A stretch of 64,000 nucleotides of DNA from Methylobacterium aquaticum (GCF_016804325.1 NZ_CP043627.1:4275001-4339000); one strand, 5' to 3'; shown: positions 40,599-50,422, numbered from the stretch's first letter. Program-made: numbers and translations. Notes: generated from the letters alone by a model not told the origin.

Positions 40599-42716
40599 TC
40601 AGAACAGGTGAAATCCCTGCTCAATCTTGCCCGCCAAATGCGTGACCGCCTCGCCGCTCTGGATGATCTGCGCCGTCACCTGGGCTCGCGACTGGGTGGT
40701 GAGGGCGGTAGTCCACATCGCCATGTCATCGGCACCCGCTGCATGGCCTGTCACGTTCTCGTAGATACCGCTGACGAACTGAGCATCCGTCTGTCCAGTC
40801 GGGTGCAGCTTTGCATATTCGTCGGAATATAGAAAACCGCCAACGGTTCCCACGAGGGTCGATCGGTTCTGGTCCAGGCCAGAAACCCAGTTCGCTAGGC
40901 CATTCGCATCGGGGGCACGATCCAGCAATCCGTAATATAGCCGCGACACCATCGCGCTCGTTAGTTGCGGAACATCTACTCCCTGTCTGAACGATTGACC
41001 AACCTGTCCCTGGTTTTCGGCCGACAGGGCGAACCCGTAGGCTACCTCCCCGCGGGACGCGCCGGCCTGAAGCGCCACGACCCAGCCTTCAACCTCCTGG
41101 GACGTGCCCGTGCGACCGAGTGCGCCCTGATACATCATCCGCACAAAGTCGCTGTCGCTCAGCCGGTTCGGATCACCGAAGCGTAATGCGAATTCGGGCG
41201 AGTCCAGAATGCTTTTCGCGAGGTCGACGAGCGAAGAGCCGCCCTGCCGCGACCTGATGAAGGCCTCCCAGCCGCTCACGTCGGGTGCGCGCTGCAGGAT
41301 GCCGTCGAACAGGGAGTAGACCTCAAGTTGTACCTGGCTCGGAGCGATGACGTGGGTGAGGAACAGAGAGCGGTTCGGTGTGAAGTCGAAAGTGTAGCTC
41401 AGGCTCGTTTCGGCCGTCCGGCTGTCCGGTAGGGTGGTCGTCGCGACAAAATCGAGGGTTGGGTCGGCTCCCTGCAGCCCGTCCAAGATTGTCCGGGGCA
41501 GGGCGAGGCTGAAGCCGCCATCGGACCCGGGGATGGTGCCCAGGACCGTGGTGCCACTGCGGATGGTGACCGAGGCGCCGGGGGCAGCACCGAAGACGGT
41601 GCCGTAGAGGCTGCGGCCGCCGACATGGTTGGCTACACCACCGACGCCGAGCAGGCTCAGGGACGAGCCCGTCACCTTCGTGCCAAGATAGACTGAGATC
41701 GTATCCCGCGCCGTCACGCCGACGAGATCGGTCACGCCGTCCCTGTTGACGTCCGCAGCGGCGAAGGCGTTGGTCGGAGTGGTGACGAGGTTCCTTTCCG
41801 CCGCGAAGCTCCCGTTGCCGAGCCCTGCCAGCACGGAGATGCCAGCGTTGCCGGCGACGAGCAGGTCCGCCGCGCCGTCGCCGTCGAGATCTCGCGCCGA
41901 GACCGACGCCGCGCCGGCGCTGATAGAAAATTCTCGCACAGGTTCGAACGAGCCGTCGCCGCGTCCAAGCAGGACGGAGACCACGTTCTTCCGGTTGTTC
42001 ACCACGGCGAGGTCGGCCTTGCCGTCGCCGTTGAAGTCAGCAGTCGCCATCGGCTCCGCGCCGAAGACGTCTCCCAGATAATCCCTCGGGTTGAGGTCGA
42101 CCTTGTTCCGAAAGGTCCCGTCGCCGTTACCCAAAAGCAAGGAAACGACCGAGCCGTCGCCGTCGGCCACGAACAGATCGAGGTTGCCATCGTTGTTCAC
42201 GTCGGAGGCGACGACCGCCGTGACGGTGCTGCCGGCAGGGGCTTGGCGCGCGGCAGCGAAGGTGCCGTCCCCGTTGCCGATCAGGATGAAGACGCCGTTT
42301 GCAGGGTTGATGACCGGGACGATCAGGTCGACCCGCGCGTCGTTGTTGACGTCGGCGGCGAGGATGCCCCGCGGGCCGCCGGCGGGCAGGCGATAGGCCG
42401 CCCCGGCGGAAAAGCTGCCGCCCCCGGTGCCGAGGGACGCAGACACCACACCGATGAAGCTCGACGATAGGATGTCGTTGATCCCGTCGCGATTGACGTC
42501 CGCAATCGTGACGCCGTCCGTATAGGTGCCCGCCGCAAGATCCTGCTTCGGCAGAAAGGTGCCGTCGCCCCGACCGAGCAGAATGGAAACAGAATTGTTG
42601 TCGTAGCTCGGTGCGATCAGGTCGATAATGCCATCGTTGTTAGCGTCGGCAAGTTCGATATTAAACATAAGCGGCGACGCATTAAAATCTTTCTTATCGA
42701 GATAAACCGTTGCCAT
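40599..42716 (-). CDS. VCBS/FG-GAP repeat protein with DUF4214 domains, probable secreted Ca-binding protein
   Basis: A 705-residue protein. Residues ~18-350 hold seven FG-GAP/VCBS blades, each with a calcium-loop motif DxNxDGxxD (DANNDGIID, DVNRDGIND, DVNNDARVD, DVNNDGNLD, DFNGDGKAD, DLDGDGAAD, DVNRDGVTD), several with LLGxGDGTF. A linker or Ig-like region (~350-450) follows. Two DUF4214 modules (~465-705; FDGILQRAPDVSGWEAFI and YYGLLDRAPDANGLANWV) end the protein. No Sec signal is visible, which fits type I secretion of such proteins, usually with surface or S-layer association. It is bracketed by IS remnants. Confidence 0.87.
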   Translation of the reverse strand: MATVYLDKKDFNASPLMFNIELADANNDGIIDLIAPSYDNNSVSILLGRGDGTFLPKQDLAAGTYTDGVTIADVNRDGINDILSSSFIGVVSASLGTGGGSFSAGAAYRLPAGGPRGILAADVNNDARVDLIVPVINPANGVFILIGNGDGTFAAARQAPAGSTVTAVVASDVNNDGNLDLFVADGDGSVVSLLLGNGDGTFRNKVDLNPRDYLGDVFGAEPMATADFNGDGKADLAVVNNRKNVVSVLLGRGDGSFEPVREFSISAGAASVSARDLDGDGAADLLVAGNAGISVLAGLGNGSFAAERNLVTTPTNAFAAADVNRDGVTDLVGVTARDTISVYLGTKVTGSSLSLLGVGGVANHVGGRSLYGTVFGAAPGASVTIRSGTTVLGTIPGSDGGFSLALPRTILDGLQGADPTLDFVATTTLPDSRTAETSLSYTFDFTPNRSLFLTHVIAPSQVQLEVYSLFDGILQRAPDVSGWEAFIRSRQGGSSLVDLAKSILDSPEFALRFGDPNRLSDSDFVRMMYQGALGRTGTSQEVEGWVVALQAGASRGEVAYGFALSAENQGQVGQSFRQGVDVPQLTSAMVSRLYYGLLDRAPDANGLANWVSGLDQNRSTLVGTVGGFLYSDEYAKLHPTGQTDAQFVSGIYENVTGHAAGADDMAMWTTALTTQSRAQVTAQIIQSGEAVTHLAGKIEQGFHLF

Positions 42717-42814
42717 GACAATCTAATCCAACGTGATTACGTTTCTGGACATTACCCCGGAATTTATCGCGGGACAATAGACGATGCTTCTCCAGTCCGT
42801 TGCGGGTGCCGCCC

Positions 42815-42930
42815 GTCGTCCCGGGGCAGCAGATCGTCGAACCCAACAAGGGGCAGACGGGCTTTGCGGTGCAGCCGAGGCGTTGGGTGATCGAGCGCGC
42901 CCTGGGTTGGATCAGTCGCTGCCGCAGGCA
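42815..42930 (+). pseudogene. IS5-family transposase C-terminal fragment
   Basis: The plus strand reads VVPGQQIVEPNKGQTGFAVQ, then PRRWVIERALGWISRCRR, which is the C-terminal PRRWVxER(T/A) region containing the catalytic Glu of IS5 transposases. Nothing upstream continues it. It ends against the 3' end of the minus-strand hypothetical gene, which suggests an IS-mediated deletion there. Confidence 0.65.
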
Positions 42931-43268
42931 GCCTCGGCGACGGACGGAATGCAGACCTCGAACACCATGAAACCGGGCGGCGCCGGGACGATCGTCCCGC
43001 ACGGCATGTCTAGGTCGGCGACCGGAAGGAGGAGCCGTTCCTTCCGGCCGGCCGTGAACGTCACCGAGAAGCCGATGCCGGCGCGCGGCTCGCCGGTGGC
43101 GTTCAGGAAGCGCAGGGCGCGAACGTGAGGCGTGTCCGGCCGTTTGGCGAAAGCGCCGTGGATCGCGTCCCACTCCTCGGCTTTGTGCGGCCGCGTGTCG
43201 GCAGGCGCCGGGTTGCCCGATGGCTGCGCCGGCCGGGCGCCCGATCCGCTACTGCTCACCCGTCTCAT
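42912..43268 (-). CDS. Hypothetical protein, possibly truncated at its C-terminus
   Basis: Not recognised. From ATG 43268 (MRRVSSSGSGARPAQPSGNP) the product is 118 residues. It has an ordered middle (AEEWDAIHGAFAKRPDTPHV, then RALRFLNATGEPRAGIGFSV and PVADLDMPCGTIVPAPPGFM). The last codons overlap the IS5 fragment, so the original end may be lost. The frame continues upstream to 43607 with unconvincing composition. Confidence 0.4.
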   Translation of the reverse strand: MRRVSSSGSGARPAQPSGNPAPADTRPHKAEEWDAIHGAFAKRPDTPHVRALRFLNATGEPRAGIGFSVTFTAGRKERLLLPVADLDMPCGTIVPAPPGFMVFEVCIPSVAEAACGSD

Positions 43269-43643
43269 GCTGCCCGTCCGGCGGAAGTTGCGATGTCGCG
43301 AATGGTGCGCTCGCTGGCCGGGGGTTGATGAACAAGCGCATGGCGGTTGATCCCGTACCGGTGTCAGCAGCAAGGTGATCTTGAAATGTCGGCTGCTCCA
43401 CTCCAACAGCTCCGCTAAGAACGGGATCTCCCAAATAGGGGTAAGACCAGCGCATGTTTTGCATCTGGCACGAGATGTGCTCTCGCTGCGCGATGTGCTG
43501 ATGTCTGACTGCTGCATGGGGTAGCAGCTAATTTCATGTGGCGTTGCCGCCCCTGCGACCCTGCCCCTCGGCAGAGCTTGCGACGGCTCCATGGCCTTGC
43601 CGATCACAAGCCTACCCCTCGTCGTAGTCGCGCAATCGCTTCC
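43269..43643. other. Gene-free interval in the accessory region
   Basis: A 375-base stretch in which I see no supported gene, repeat or RNA. It may be decayed upstream sequence of the hypothetical gene on the minus strand. Confidence 0.3.
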
Positions 43644-44183
43644 TCAAGGGGTGAAGCTGAATGCGAAACCGTTTCGCATCTTGAGCGCTCGCCCATAATC
43701 ACCCCCTTTCCGGGGAAGTTTGCTTTTGGGCGAGTTGGGGGCGGGTATAGCCCTGGGGGCGGCGGCGTTGGGCGCTGGCGCCCGCTGCGGCTCGGGGCGC
43801 GGGATTGGGCGCCTTGCTGGCGCAGGGGCTCCACGAGCCGCCTGAGCGCGGGCATTCGCTGCGGTGAAAGCTACGGCGTACTCCTCGCCGAACCGATGCA
43901 AGATCGCCCGGCGCTGAAGGCCGCCCTCCGTGCGCTGGTACTTCTTGCCGGGGTCGGGCTCGTATCGAGCGAGGAAGCCGATCTCGACGAGGAACGCGAG
44001 GGAGCCGCGCACCCGGGCTTCGGTGAGCCCAAGGTCGTCCCGATCGGCAAGGCGCGCCATCTCGTCCAGGCCTGTCTGAACAACGATAGTTTTTACGCGC
44101 GCCTCGTGGCGCGTCCGATGTCGCTCCGTCCACATCTGCTCTTGCCTCCGCCCGGCCAGGCGGGTCCCAGGTTCGTCTAACAA
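43644..44183 (-). CDS. Hypothetical protein with a winged-helix-like core and Ala/Pro-rich tail
   Basis: A 179-residue product of no recognised family. Residues ~30-95 (DEMARLADRDDLGLTEARVR, then GSLAFLVEIGFLARYE) read like a winged-helix domain that would bind DNA. They are followed by a low-complexity Ala/Pro tail (APAPARRPIPRPEPQRAPAP) and a short end MRNGFAFSFTP. The layout is seen in plasmid or phage replication/regulation proteins, but this is only a resemblance. A shorter start at Met17 (MWTERHR) is possible. Confidence 0.45.
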   Translation of the reverse strand: MLDEPGTRLAGRRQEQMWTERHRTRHEARVKTIVVQTGLDEMARLADRDDLGLTEARVRGSLAFLVEIGFLARYEPDPGKKYQRTEGGLQRRAILHRFGEEYAVAFTAANARAQAARGAPAPARRPIPRPEPQRAPAPNAAAPRAIPAPNSPKSKLPRKGGDYGRALKMRNGFAFSFTP

Positions 44184-44257
44184 GACAGATGGGGATGGAC
44201 GACGGAGGCGCTCAAACAGGCTCTGAGCTTGAGGCGCGTTTTTCCATTAACCTCTGT

Positions 44258-45061
44258 TTAATGTTTTAAATTAGATCGGGCATTCAGCCAATCGGCATGT
44301 GCTAGATCGATCAGGTAGTGATAATATCCGTTTGGCTCAGGTTGAGCGTATTTAATTCCACCCTCATTCACACAATATTGATCTATCGGATATCGGCCGG
44401 GCAACTCTGCAAAATTATTGTCATTTCGAAGAAAATCTAATCTTCGTTCGATAAAGCCATTGCCAAAAATAATGTTTGCCATCTGCCGAACTACGGAAAC
44501 AAAAATCTCATCAGACGGGTGATTTTGAACTAAAAACAGCTCATTATTTTTATAATTTTCTGCAATGTACTCGGATATTGAAATGTTAGTTTCTTTTTCG
44601 CGCTCACGAAGTAGCTCAAGACTCCTTTTAGTACGATTTATCATATCAAAAAACATATCGCCACGTTCATAAATAATTTTGGCATCCTGCAAGGTTGCGC
44701 CATTGTCAAACAAACGGGTAAATGGTTCAGAGTTCCTGGTCGTACCCTCATGGTAAAATGGCCACAAGCCATCATTATAAAGATAAGGAAAAGAAATTTT
44801 GAGGCAATTAGGGCGAAGCTCCGACATTATAGTTTCTTCATTACCGTGTGTCGAGAGCCAGCCGTGGCCGATGCCAATAGGTTGGTAAATGAAAACATCA
44901 GCTTCTTGAGCAGATTTCTTTAAACCTTCTCTTGAATCTCCACCAATTAATTTATAATTTTCGAAGTTCTTTATTTCCAATTCATCTCCGCGCTGCGGCA
45001 GAAATTGTAAGAACTTTGAGACGCCAATGCCCTGACAATTGGCATAGATGCATACTTTCAT
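44258..45061 (-). CDS. WcbI-family polysaccharide biosynthesis putative acetyltransferase
   Basis: A 267-residue protein starting MKVCIYANCQGIGVSKFLQF, the ANCQ-type N-terminus of WcbI proteins, which act in capsule biosynthesis and resemble SGNH hydrolases/acetyltransferases. FIYQPIGIGHGWLST, LKISFPYLYNDGLWPFY and LFLVQNHPSDEIF fit the family. Its base composition is far more AT-rich than the rest of the window and codon use is unlike core genes, indicating transfer. No other capsule gene is beside it. It may modify a surface polysaccharide. Confidence 0.75.
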   Translation of the reverse strand: MKVCIYANCQGIGVSKFLQFLPQRGDELEIKNFENYKLIGGDSREGLKKSAQEADVFIYQPIGIGHGWLSTHGNEETIMSELRPNCLKISFPYLYNDGLWPFYHEGTTRNSEPFTRLFDNGATLQDAKIIYERGDMFFDMINRTKRSLELLREREKETNISISEYIAENYKNNELFLVQNHPSDEIFVSVVRQMANIIFGNGFIERRLDFLRNDNNFAELPGRYPIDQYCVNEGGIKYAQPEPNGYYHYLIDLAHADWLNARSNLKH

Positions 45062-45655
45062 GACACTCGCGCCACAATAGAGACAAGAGCTACGCCTTGC
45101 TGCGTATCATGCAGAGAAGGCAGCAGAAACGTCGATTTTCCAAAAAGCGACATCGATCTGATCCGCTAGTCTGCGTTCGCAATCGCGGCAAAGAGGCTAT
45201 GGATGTGCTACCACGCACTCAGCTGTACGCCAACCTCAATCTTCGCGCGAACCATTGGCTAGCAGGTTGCGCACGATTTTATCAATCACGCAGGATTTAT
45301 ACTGTTGCCCCTGGGTAATTTTTCTTAGCTTAAGTGCATCAAAATTTGGCGAGCTATATTGTATGTTGAGGTATCGAAAATTGGCATGAGCAATTAATCT
45401 TCGAACACAATATATAAAATAATGCATACAATTCCCTCAAAAAAATCTACAAATACAGTTTTCTATGATGTTAGCTCATAGGTCTGCGACAGATGTGCCG
45501 AATTATTACAATAAACAACCAGCGTCAAAGTATCTAAATTTTTATCTTTCTCGGATACTATGAGATATGTCAGCAGTAATAATTTTATAATTGTAAGTTT
45601 TGAATTTAGTACACACATTTTTTGCTGCCGTTTGACTATTAGATATATTACTAAA
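45062..45655. other. AT-rich gene-free interval
   Basis: A 594-base stretch markedly richer in A and T than its surroundings. Short open frames on both strands (for example 45097-45318 plus) have no domain or ribosome binding site. It is likely remnant foreign DNA and may contain the WcbI-like gene's promoter. Confidence 0.4.
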
Positions 45656-45895
45656 TTACAAATAATCCAAATCTTGTTCTATTTCAAACTTCGCACTTTC
45701 ATTTAACAGCTTGTCGGCATAGTGCCCGAGCACCGCCCCAATTGCCGCGCTTGCATCGCTTCTATAGGTGTCACCCATTTTTTCTCGCGATATTATCTCC
45801 CAATTTGCCCCTGCGTCGCCTGTCATTTGTAGGCGCCTGCATTGATTTACATAAAGAGCCTTAGCCGCAATCTCGATTATTTCTTTAGTAATCAT
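45656..45895 (-). CDS. Small phage-type hypothetical protein
   Basis: A 79-residue product, MITKEIIEIAAKALYVNQCR, then EIISREKMGDTYRSDASAAI. It follows the pattern of small helical prophage proteins of the type IxxAAxALY...W...YRxxAxAAI, of unknown role. AT-rich composition matches the WcbI region. No partner gene is evident. Confidence 0.45.
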   Translation of the reverse strand: MITKEIIEIAAKALYVNQCRRLQMTGDAGANWEIISREKMGDTYRSDASAAIGAVLGHYADKLLNESAKFEIEQDLDYL

Positions 45896-46133
45896 TCAGC
45901 ATTGCCCCTTCAATTCCGTTGGTGTTGTCCAGTTAACGACAAGGCTTGCAGCTCATGCTGCGCGCGCTTTGTGGCGATCGAGCTGGTGCTCAAACATCGC
46001 CTCGCCGCTTATAACGATGAAGTAGTGCTCGTACAGCCTGCGGGCGATGATACCGATTGGCTCGGGGGTGGTCAGCCCCCATCGGAGTGGTCCGCCCTGA
46101 AATATGGCTTTGAGCCGACGGAGGACGGACGCG

Positions 46134-46370
46134 ATGGGAACGAAGAAGCACAAGCCGGAAGAGGTCGTGGCCAAGCTGCGGCAGGTGGACGTGCTGGTCT
46201 CGCAGGGGCAGAGCGTGGCTGATGCGATCCGGGGTATCGGCGTGGCCGAGGTCACGTGTTACCGCTGGCGCAAGGAGTTCGGCGGGCTGAAGTCCGACCA
46301 GGTGCGCCGGATGAAGGAGCTGGAGACCGAGAACTAGCGACTGCGCAAGGCGATAGCGGATCTCACCTGA
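46134..46370 (+). pseudogene. IS3-family orfA fragment with two in-frame stops
   Basis: MGTKKHKPEEVVAKLRQVDV, then ADAIRGIGVAEVTCYRWRKE and MKELETEN, matches the HTH/leucine-zipper OrfA of IS3-type elements. The sequence then shows TAG before RLRKAIADLT and TGA right after it, where intact relatives continue. OrfB is absent. A possible left end of the element is near 46066 (TGGTCAGCCCCC is visible). Confidence 0.75.
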
Positions 46371-46458
46371 GATCATGAATGCAGCTTTCATGGGGTCACT
46401 GTAAGAAAGTGACATCTGCGTACGCTAAGGCCGAACGGAGCGAGACCGGCCGGCTGAA

Positions 46459-46874
46459 TCAGTAGAGTCGCGCGATGAGAGCTTTGCCCTTGGCGGTCAG
46501 TTGCCATCCGGCACCGCCGCGCGGACCAGGCGAGGGCTCTGCCAGCCCGAGCGCCACCATCTTCGTCATGTCCCGTCGCACGAGTTGGGCCGTGTAGGGG
46601 GCGCTGTTCAATCCAGGGCAACCCTTCCGCGATCGCACCGGCGGCATAGCGGACGCCCACTTCGGAGCCGAGATATCGCTCCAGCAGGATAGCCGTTTCC
46701 CGCTTCTGCCGGCTGAGGAGCTTATGTTTCGCGGGAACCTTTTGCATGGGCGCTACCGGGGGAGGCGCCGCGACTTGAGCGTCAGTTTCATCCTCGGCCT
46801 CTGTCGCCTTAAGCTAGGCGTAGAGCGCCGTCTTGCCCACCTTCAGCCGAGCGGCCACCTCCACCACGGTTAGG
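46459..46874 (-). pseudogene. Decayed HTH/winged-helix protein cut by IS481 copy 2
   Basis: On the minus strand the sequence reads VVEVAARLKVGKTALYA, a stop (TAG), LKATEAEDETDAQ, then KHKLLSRQKRETAILLERYL. After a +1 shift near 46609-46613 it reads NSAPYTAQLVRRDMTKMVAL, then GWQLTAKGKALIARLY. It combines a resolvase-like HTH with a winged-helix segment. The N-terminus is lost at the IS boundary. Confidence 0.5.
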
Positions 46875-47836
46875 TGTATGGTCCCGGAAAGAGGTGGTGC
46901 GGATCGATCTTGAACCGGTCCGGATCTTTGGTCCAGGCCTGACAGATGGTTTGGAACGGGGTTTTCCAGCGCAGCGCCTTGAGGTGCTTGGCGAAGTTGT
47001 AAGCTGTGACGAAGGCCAGCACGTGCGCCTTCAAGCTCTGCAGGTCATCGCAGTGGAAGACCTTGACGGTCGCATTCTTGATCGTCCGGTTCATGCGTTC
47101 AGCCTGACCATTGGTCCAAGGATGGTACGGTTTGGTCAGGCGATGTTCGATCCCATGCTCGATACAGACGCGATCGAAGATATGCGGACCTAGAAAACGT
47201 CGGCTCGGCCCTGTCCTGTTTTTCGGCAGATCAGCGAAGGCCATGCCATTGTCGGTCAGGACGGTGTAGATCTTATAGGGAAATGTTGACACAACGTTCC
47301 GGAGAAACGCCGACCCTTCCATCTTGCCGGCACTCTCGTGGAACTCGACGTAGGTGAACTTCGAAACTCGGTCGATCGCCAGGAACATGATCAGCTTGCC
47401 CTGGGCATGGCGCAACTCGCAGCTGTCGATATGCACTTAGCCGATCTCGTACGTCTTGAACCGCTTGCGCGTCTGCGCCGTCTCGGCTGCCGGAAGACGA
47501 GAGATGCTGTGCCGTTGCAAACAACGATGCAGGGCGGAGCGACTGAGGCTTGGGATCGTGTCACGCAGGCAGCCTAGAACATCGTCGAGTGGTAGAAGCG
47601 TCCGCCGCCGGAACTCAACCACAATCGCTTCTTCGGCCGGTGTCAGGACCGTGCTCCTCGGCGACTTCGGTCCCATCGGTGCATCCGTCGTCACCGTCCG
47701 TTTGCGCCATTTCGCGACTGTCTTGGGGTTCAGTCCGTACTGGGGCAGCAAGGGCACGGCTACTTTCTTGCGACGCTTGGAGCTCGGCTCGAATACGCGC
47801 CGTCGTGCGGGCGCAGCCGTGAAGAACTCCTGCCAT
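46870..47836 (-). pseudogene. IS481-type transposase pseudogene (frameshift plus nonsense codon)
   Basis: The N-terminus MAGVLHGCARTTARIRAELQ is in one frame. After an extra base in the G run at 47742-47745 the sequence continues QYGLNPKTVAKWRKRTV and runs to an in-frame TAA at 47437-47439 (KTYEIG-stop-VHIDSCELRHAQG). It then resumes through IYTVLTDNGMAF and HPWTNGQAERMNRTIKN. The DDE residues are all present, but the gene cannot make an intact enzyme. Confidence 0.85.
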
Positions 47837-47898
47837 AGTGCATCCCCCGCCTGACGCGCCAGCGCAGATAATGCACCATCACACTCCGGGACTGCACA
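46875..47898. mobile_element. IS481-type insertion sequence, copy 2 (degenerate)
   Basis: Ends TGTATGGTCCCGGAAAGAGG (left) and TGTGCAGTCCCGGAGTGTGA (right, reverse complement), both continuing to TGGTGC. The size (~1024 bases) and layout match copy 1 at 38789, but the sequence is clearly diverged, so it is a different family member rather than a recent duplicate. Confidence 0.7.
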
Positions 47899-47958
47899 TC
47901 TAGGGTATATCCATTAAACACAATTCGCCTTGCACGGCAGCCTGAGACCAGATTTGGA

Positions 47959-48243
47959 CTAACCGCGGGTCCAGGCGGTGAACACCCGGATCACCTCAGC
48001 GCGCACCTCCTTGGCCTTTGAGGTCTTGGACAGGATGCAGATGAGGAGGGCCTGTTCGCGGTTGAGGTAGAAGGCCCGGCCGGGGCGACCCCGATTGCCG
48101 GTATTAATCGCGCGAACCGCGATTATTCCGAACGCCTCCAATTCCTCCCGGTTGGCTTCGATGGTGCGCCGAACGTCCTCCGGCTTCGCCATCCCAAGCT
48201 GCTCCGCAAGGGCCGTGTCCAGCACCCGGGGCTCCCCCTCCAT
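47959..48243 (-). CDS. Phage Rha/antirepressor-type regulator, small; N-terminus perhaps frameshifted
   Basis: A 94-residue protein. VLDTALAEQLGMAKPEDVRR, EELEAFGIIAVRA and NREQALLICILSKTSKAKEV, then IRVFTAWTRG, follow the pattern of phage Rha/antirepressor-like regulators. From ATG 48243 it starts MEGEPRVLD. Upstream, a second frame reads MTTMAPIVHPP (start 48289), and removing one base from the G run at 48253-48256 would join it as HPPVTVMEGEP. The longer form may be the true protein. It acts in phage gene regulation by inference only. Confidence 0.55.
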   Translation of the reverse strand: MEGEPRVLDTALAEQLGMAKPEDVRRTIEANREELEAFGIIAVRAINTGNRGRPGRAFYLNREQALLICILSKTSKAKEVRAEVIRVFTAWTRG

Positions 48244-48348
48244 GACTGTGACGGGGAGGATGGACGATGGGAGCCATGGTCGTCATAGACCCCACTTCCT
48301 GAGCACCCCTTCGGCCCACACAGGGTTCATCCGGATATGCTTTACAAC

Positions 48349-48981
48349 TTATATACTCAAGTTGAGCGCCTTCGCTATATTGTTGGATGTCATTCCTTTC
48401 TTGGAGAGTGTGAGCACGGCTGAGACATCATCGCGCACGAACGTGGGCTTGCGCCCAAGCCTACCCATCTCCGGCCAGCCCTGATCTTCCTCGATAGTGA
48501 CTTCTGGTGCCGTCCTCTTTTTCGCCGTAGCAGGTTTGATTGATCGGGATGACTCCGGCGACCTTTGCGTCTTGGCTGGAGCCTGCTGAAGCTGAGCGGT
48601 ATTCAACTGGACCAGCGTCTGAAGCATCTGAGACATGGCCGCCAAGGGTGCCATGATCGGCGCAAGAAGCTGCTCTGTTTGCGGAGGTGGCGGAGGTGCT
48701 GCCTGAAGCTTCGCCTCCAACTCTGCCCAACGGTCCACCACAGCGGCCCTCATCGGGACAGAGTAGCCCGTCATGAGGATCATGGTTTCCCGCTTGGGGA
48801 GGTGGGCACAGGTTCTCACCTCGCCCTTCTCATCTCTGTAACGGGCTGAGAAGTCAGCCGGTTGAAGGCCAAGCTCGGCGAGCATCCGCCTGATGTCAGC
48901 GAGGACGTTTTTGTGAAGCTTGCCGGTCAGTTCGGCAATCTCAAGACTGCTCATCCTTGCTTCAGGGGCGCTTAGTACCAT
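48349..48981 (-). pseudogene. Phage Rha-family regulator interrupted near its start by an IS4 element
   Basis: The Rha domain is clear: RMSSLEIAELTGKLHKNVLA, DFSARYRDEKGEVR, THLPKRE-like HLPKRETMILMTGYSVPMRA and VVDRWAELEAKL. The C-terminal half (~95-210) is unconserved, with a possible HTH end (SVLTLSKKG-like, MTSNNIAKALNL). The IS4 element enters after codon ~2. The ATG now at 48979-48981 belongs to the IS inverted repeat. Without the IS the frame would continue upstream as GEDIIFPGLALSAPEARMSS, with a GTG at about 50455. A product from the IS-borne ATG remains possible. Confidence 0.72.
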
Positions 48982-50422
48982 GCCTTTTAAGGTGCCTTCT
49001 TGGCCATTAGCTTAGCCTTTTCGAGCACCCTGGCGGTGGATACGTGCTCCCGGGCCACGGTCGCGGCCACGTAGGGCTTGTCGACCTTGCGCTTGGGACC
49101 ACGCGGACTGGTTGCAATCCGCCCAACGTCGACCCGCTCCGCCAACGCCAGCAAGCGGGCTGCGACGCCGGCTGCATCCTCCCGCCCCGTCAACACGGCG
49201 CCGTGACCCAGCGCCACCATCAGGCCCTCGTAGCCAGCACTGATCTGGCGGCCCAGGTGGAACACCGAGACCCGCGGCTCGGACCCGTGCACCTGCTCGA
49301 TGCAGGCGCTCAGCAGGCTCAGCACGGTGTGAGCCAGAACCGCAGACGCAAATCCCAGAAGCGCCGCCCGCGGCCGACCCAGGCGGCCGGCCTCGCTGTG
49401 CAGCACCCGCTCCAGGCGCTAAGAACAGTCCCTCGACCCGCCAGCGTCGCCGATACACCTGCGCGATCTGCGCCGCGCTGACGCTGGCGGGCAGGTTGCT
49501 CCACAGCCAGATCGTCCGATCGCCCTCCGTGGTCGGCTCCGTCAGGCTGAGCGCGATGCGTCGCCAGGGGACCTGGCTTCCCTCCAGGGTGATGCTCTGC
49601 TCGCGCAGCGTGCCGGTCTCGCAGGCCCCGCTCTCCTGCCATTCCCCTTGTTCGCCCAGGCGGGGATGGTTGCCGTGCTGGCGCACCACGAAGGAACTGC
49701 CCGCCGCGACCAGACCCTCCAGCCACGGCCGGACGCAGAAGTGCCGGTCGGCGACCCAGACCTGACCGGGCGCGGCGCCCTCCAGAAGAGCCCGGGCCAG
49801 CGTCCGTTCGTCGGCATAGGCATCTTCGGCCGCCACCAGGTCGACGGCCAGGCCGGTATCGGGATCGTAGACGACCAGGGTCAGCCCCGGCAGGGCGGCA
49901 CCGCGAAGCGCCCGCTGAGGCTTCAGGCGCTTGTCGCTGCCGGGCAGATGGTTGCCGTCCAGCACGCGCAGAGCGTAGCCCGGCAGGCTCGGATGGCCAG
50001 TGCCCGCGGCCGTCATCACCGGGGCCAGCCGGGCCGCGCTGCCGCGCACGAGGGCGCGCAGCAGCGCGGGTTCGGTGCGGTTGACCTTGTCGTAGAGGGC
50101 GGGAAGCGAGACGGTCAGGTCTTCGGCTTCGCGGGCCGCCGCATGCAGGGAGGAGCGCAGGCCGAGAGCGACCAGCATCATCAGCCTGACGACGGTGGAG
50201 AACAGCAACTCCCGCGTGTATTGCCACTGTCGATGCTGCTCGAACACCTCGTCGACCCAGCCGGCCGGCAGCGCGTGTTCCAGGGCCGTGCGGGCCATCA
50301 GGCTCGTCGGTGCATACTTCTCGAACCGCTCGATGACCACAGACCAGAGCGGGTCGGATCCTTGCGATGCTTCAATCATCACAAGGATATAGTTACGATA
50401 ATCGTACCTTAAAAGGCATGGT
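48977..50422. mobile_element. IS4-family insertion sequence with 7-bp target duplication
   Basis: A 1446-base element with terminal inverted repeats ACCATGCCTTTTAAGG. These start at 48977 on the left and end at 50422 on the right as the exact complement. It is flanked by direct repeats GCTTAGT at 48970-48976 and 50423-50429. It lies inside a Rha-type phage regulator gene. Confidence 0.9.
48987..50382 (-). pseudogene. IS4-family transposase with +1 frameshift
   Basis: The first frame starts MMIEASQGSDPLWSVVIERF and contains the DDE elements LRVLDGNHLPGSD, VWVADRHFCVRPW and YRRRWRVEGLF (the Y-x2-R-x3-E-x6-K region). Immediately after GLFL the frame is lost; LERVLHSEAGRLGRPRAALL and the C-terminus (TSPRGPKRKVDKPYVAAT) are in another frame. 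One extra base near 49418-49424 explains it. The element may still be movable if a related transposase acts in trans. Confidence 0.85.

Noticed and set aside
45097..45427. Small open frames in the AT-rich gap
   Set aside because: Short, overlapping on opposite strands, and without ribosome binding sites or domains.
45953..46080. Minus-strand tail reading EPIGIIARRLYEHYFIVIS
   Set aside because: It looks protein-like but has no start, is cut by the IS3 fragment, and matches no family I can name.
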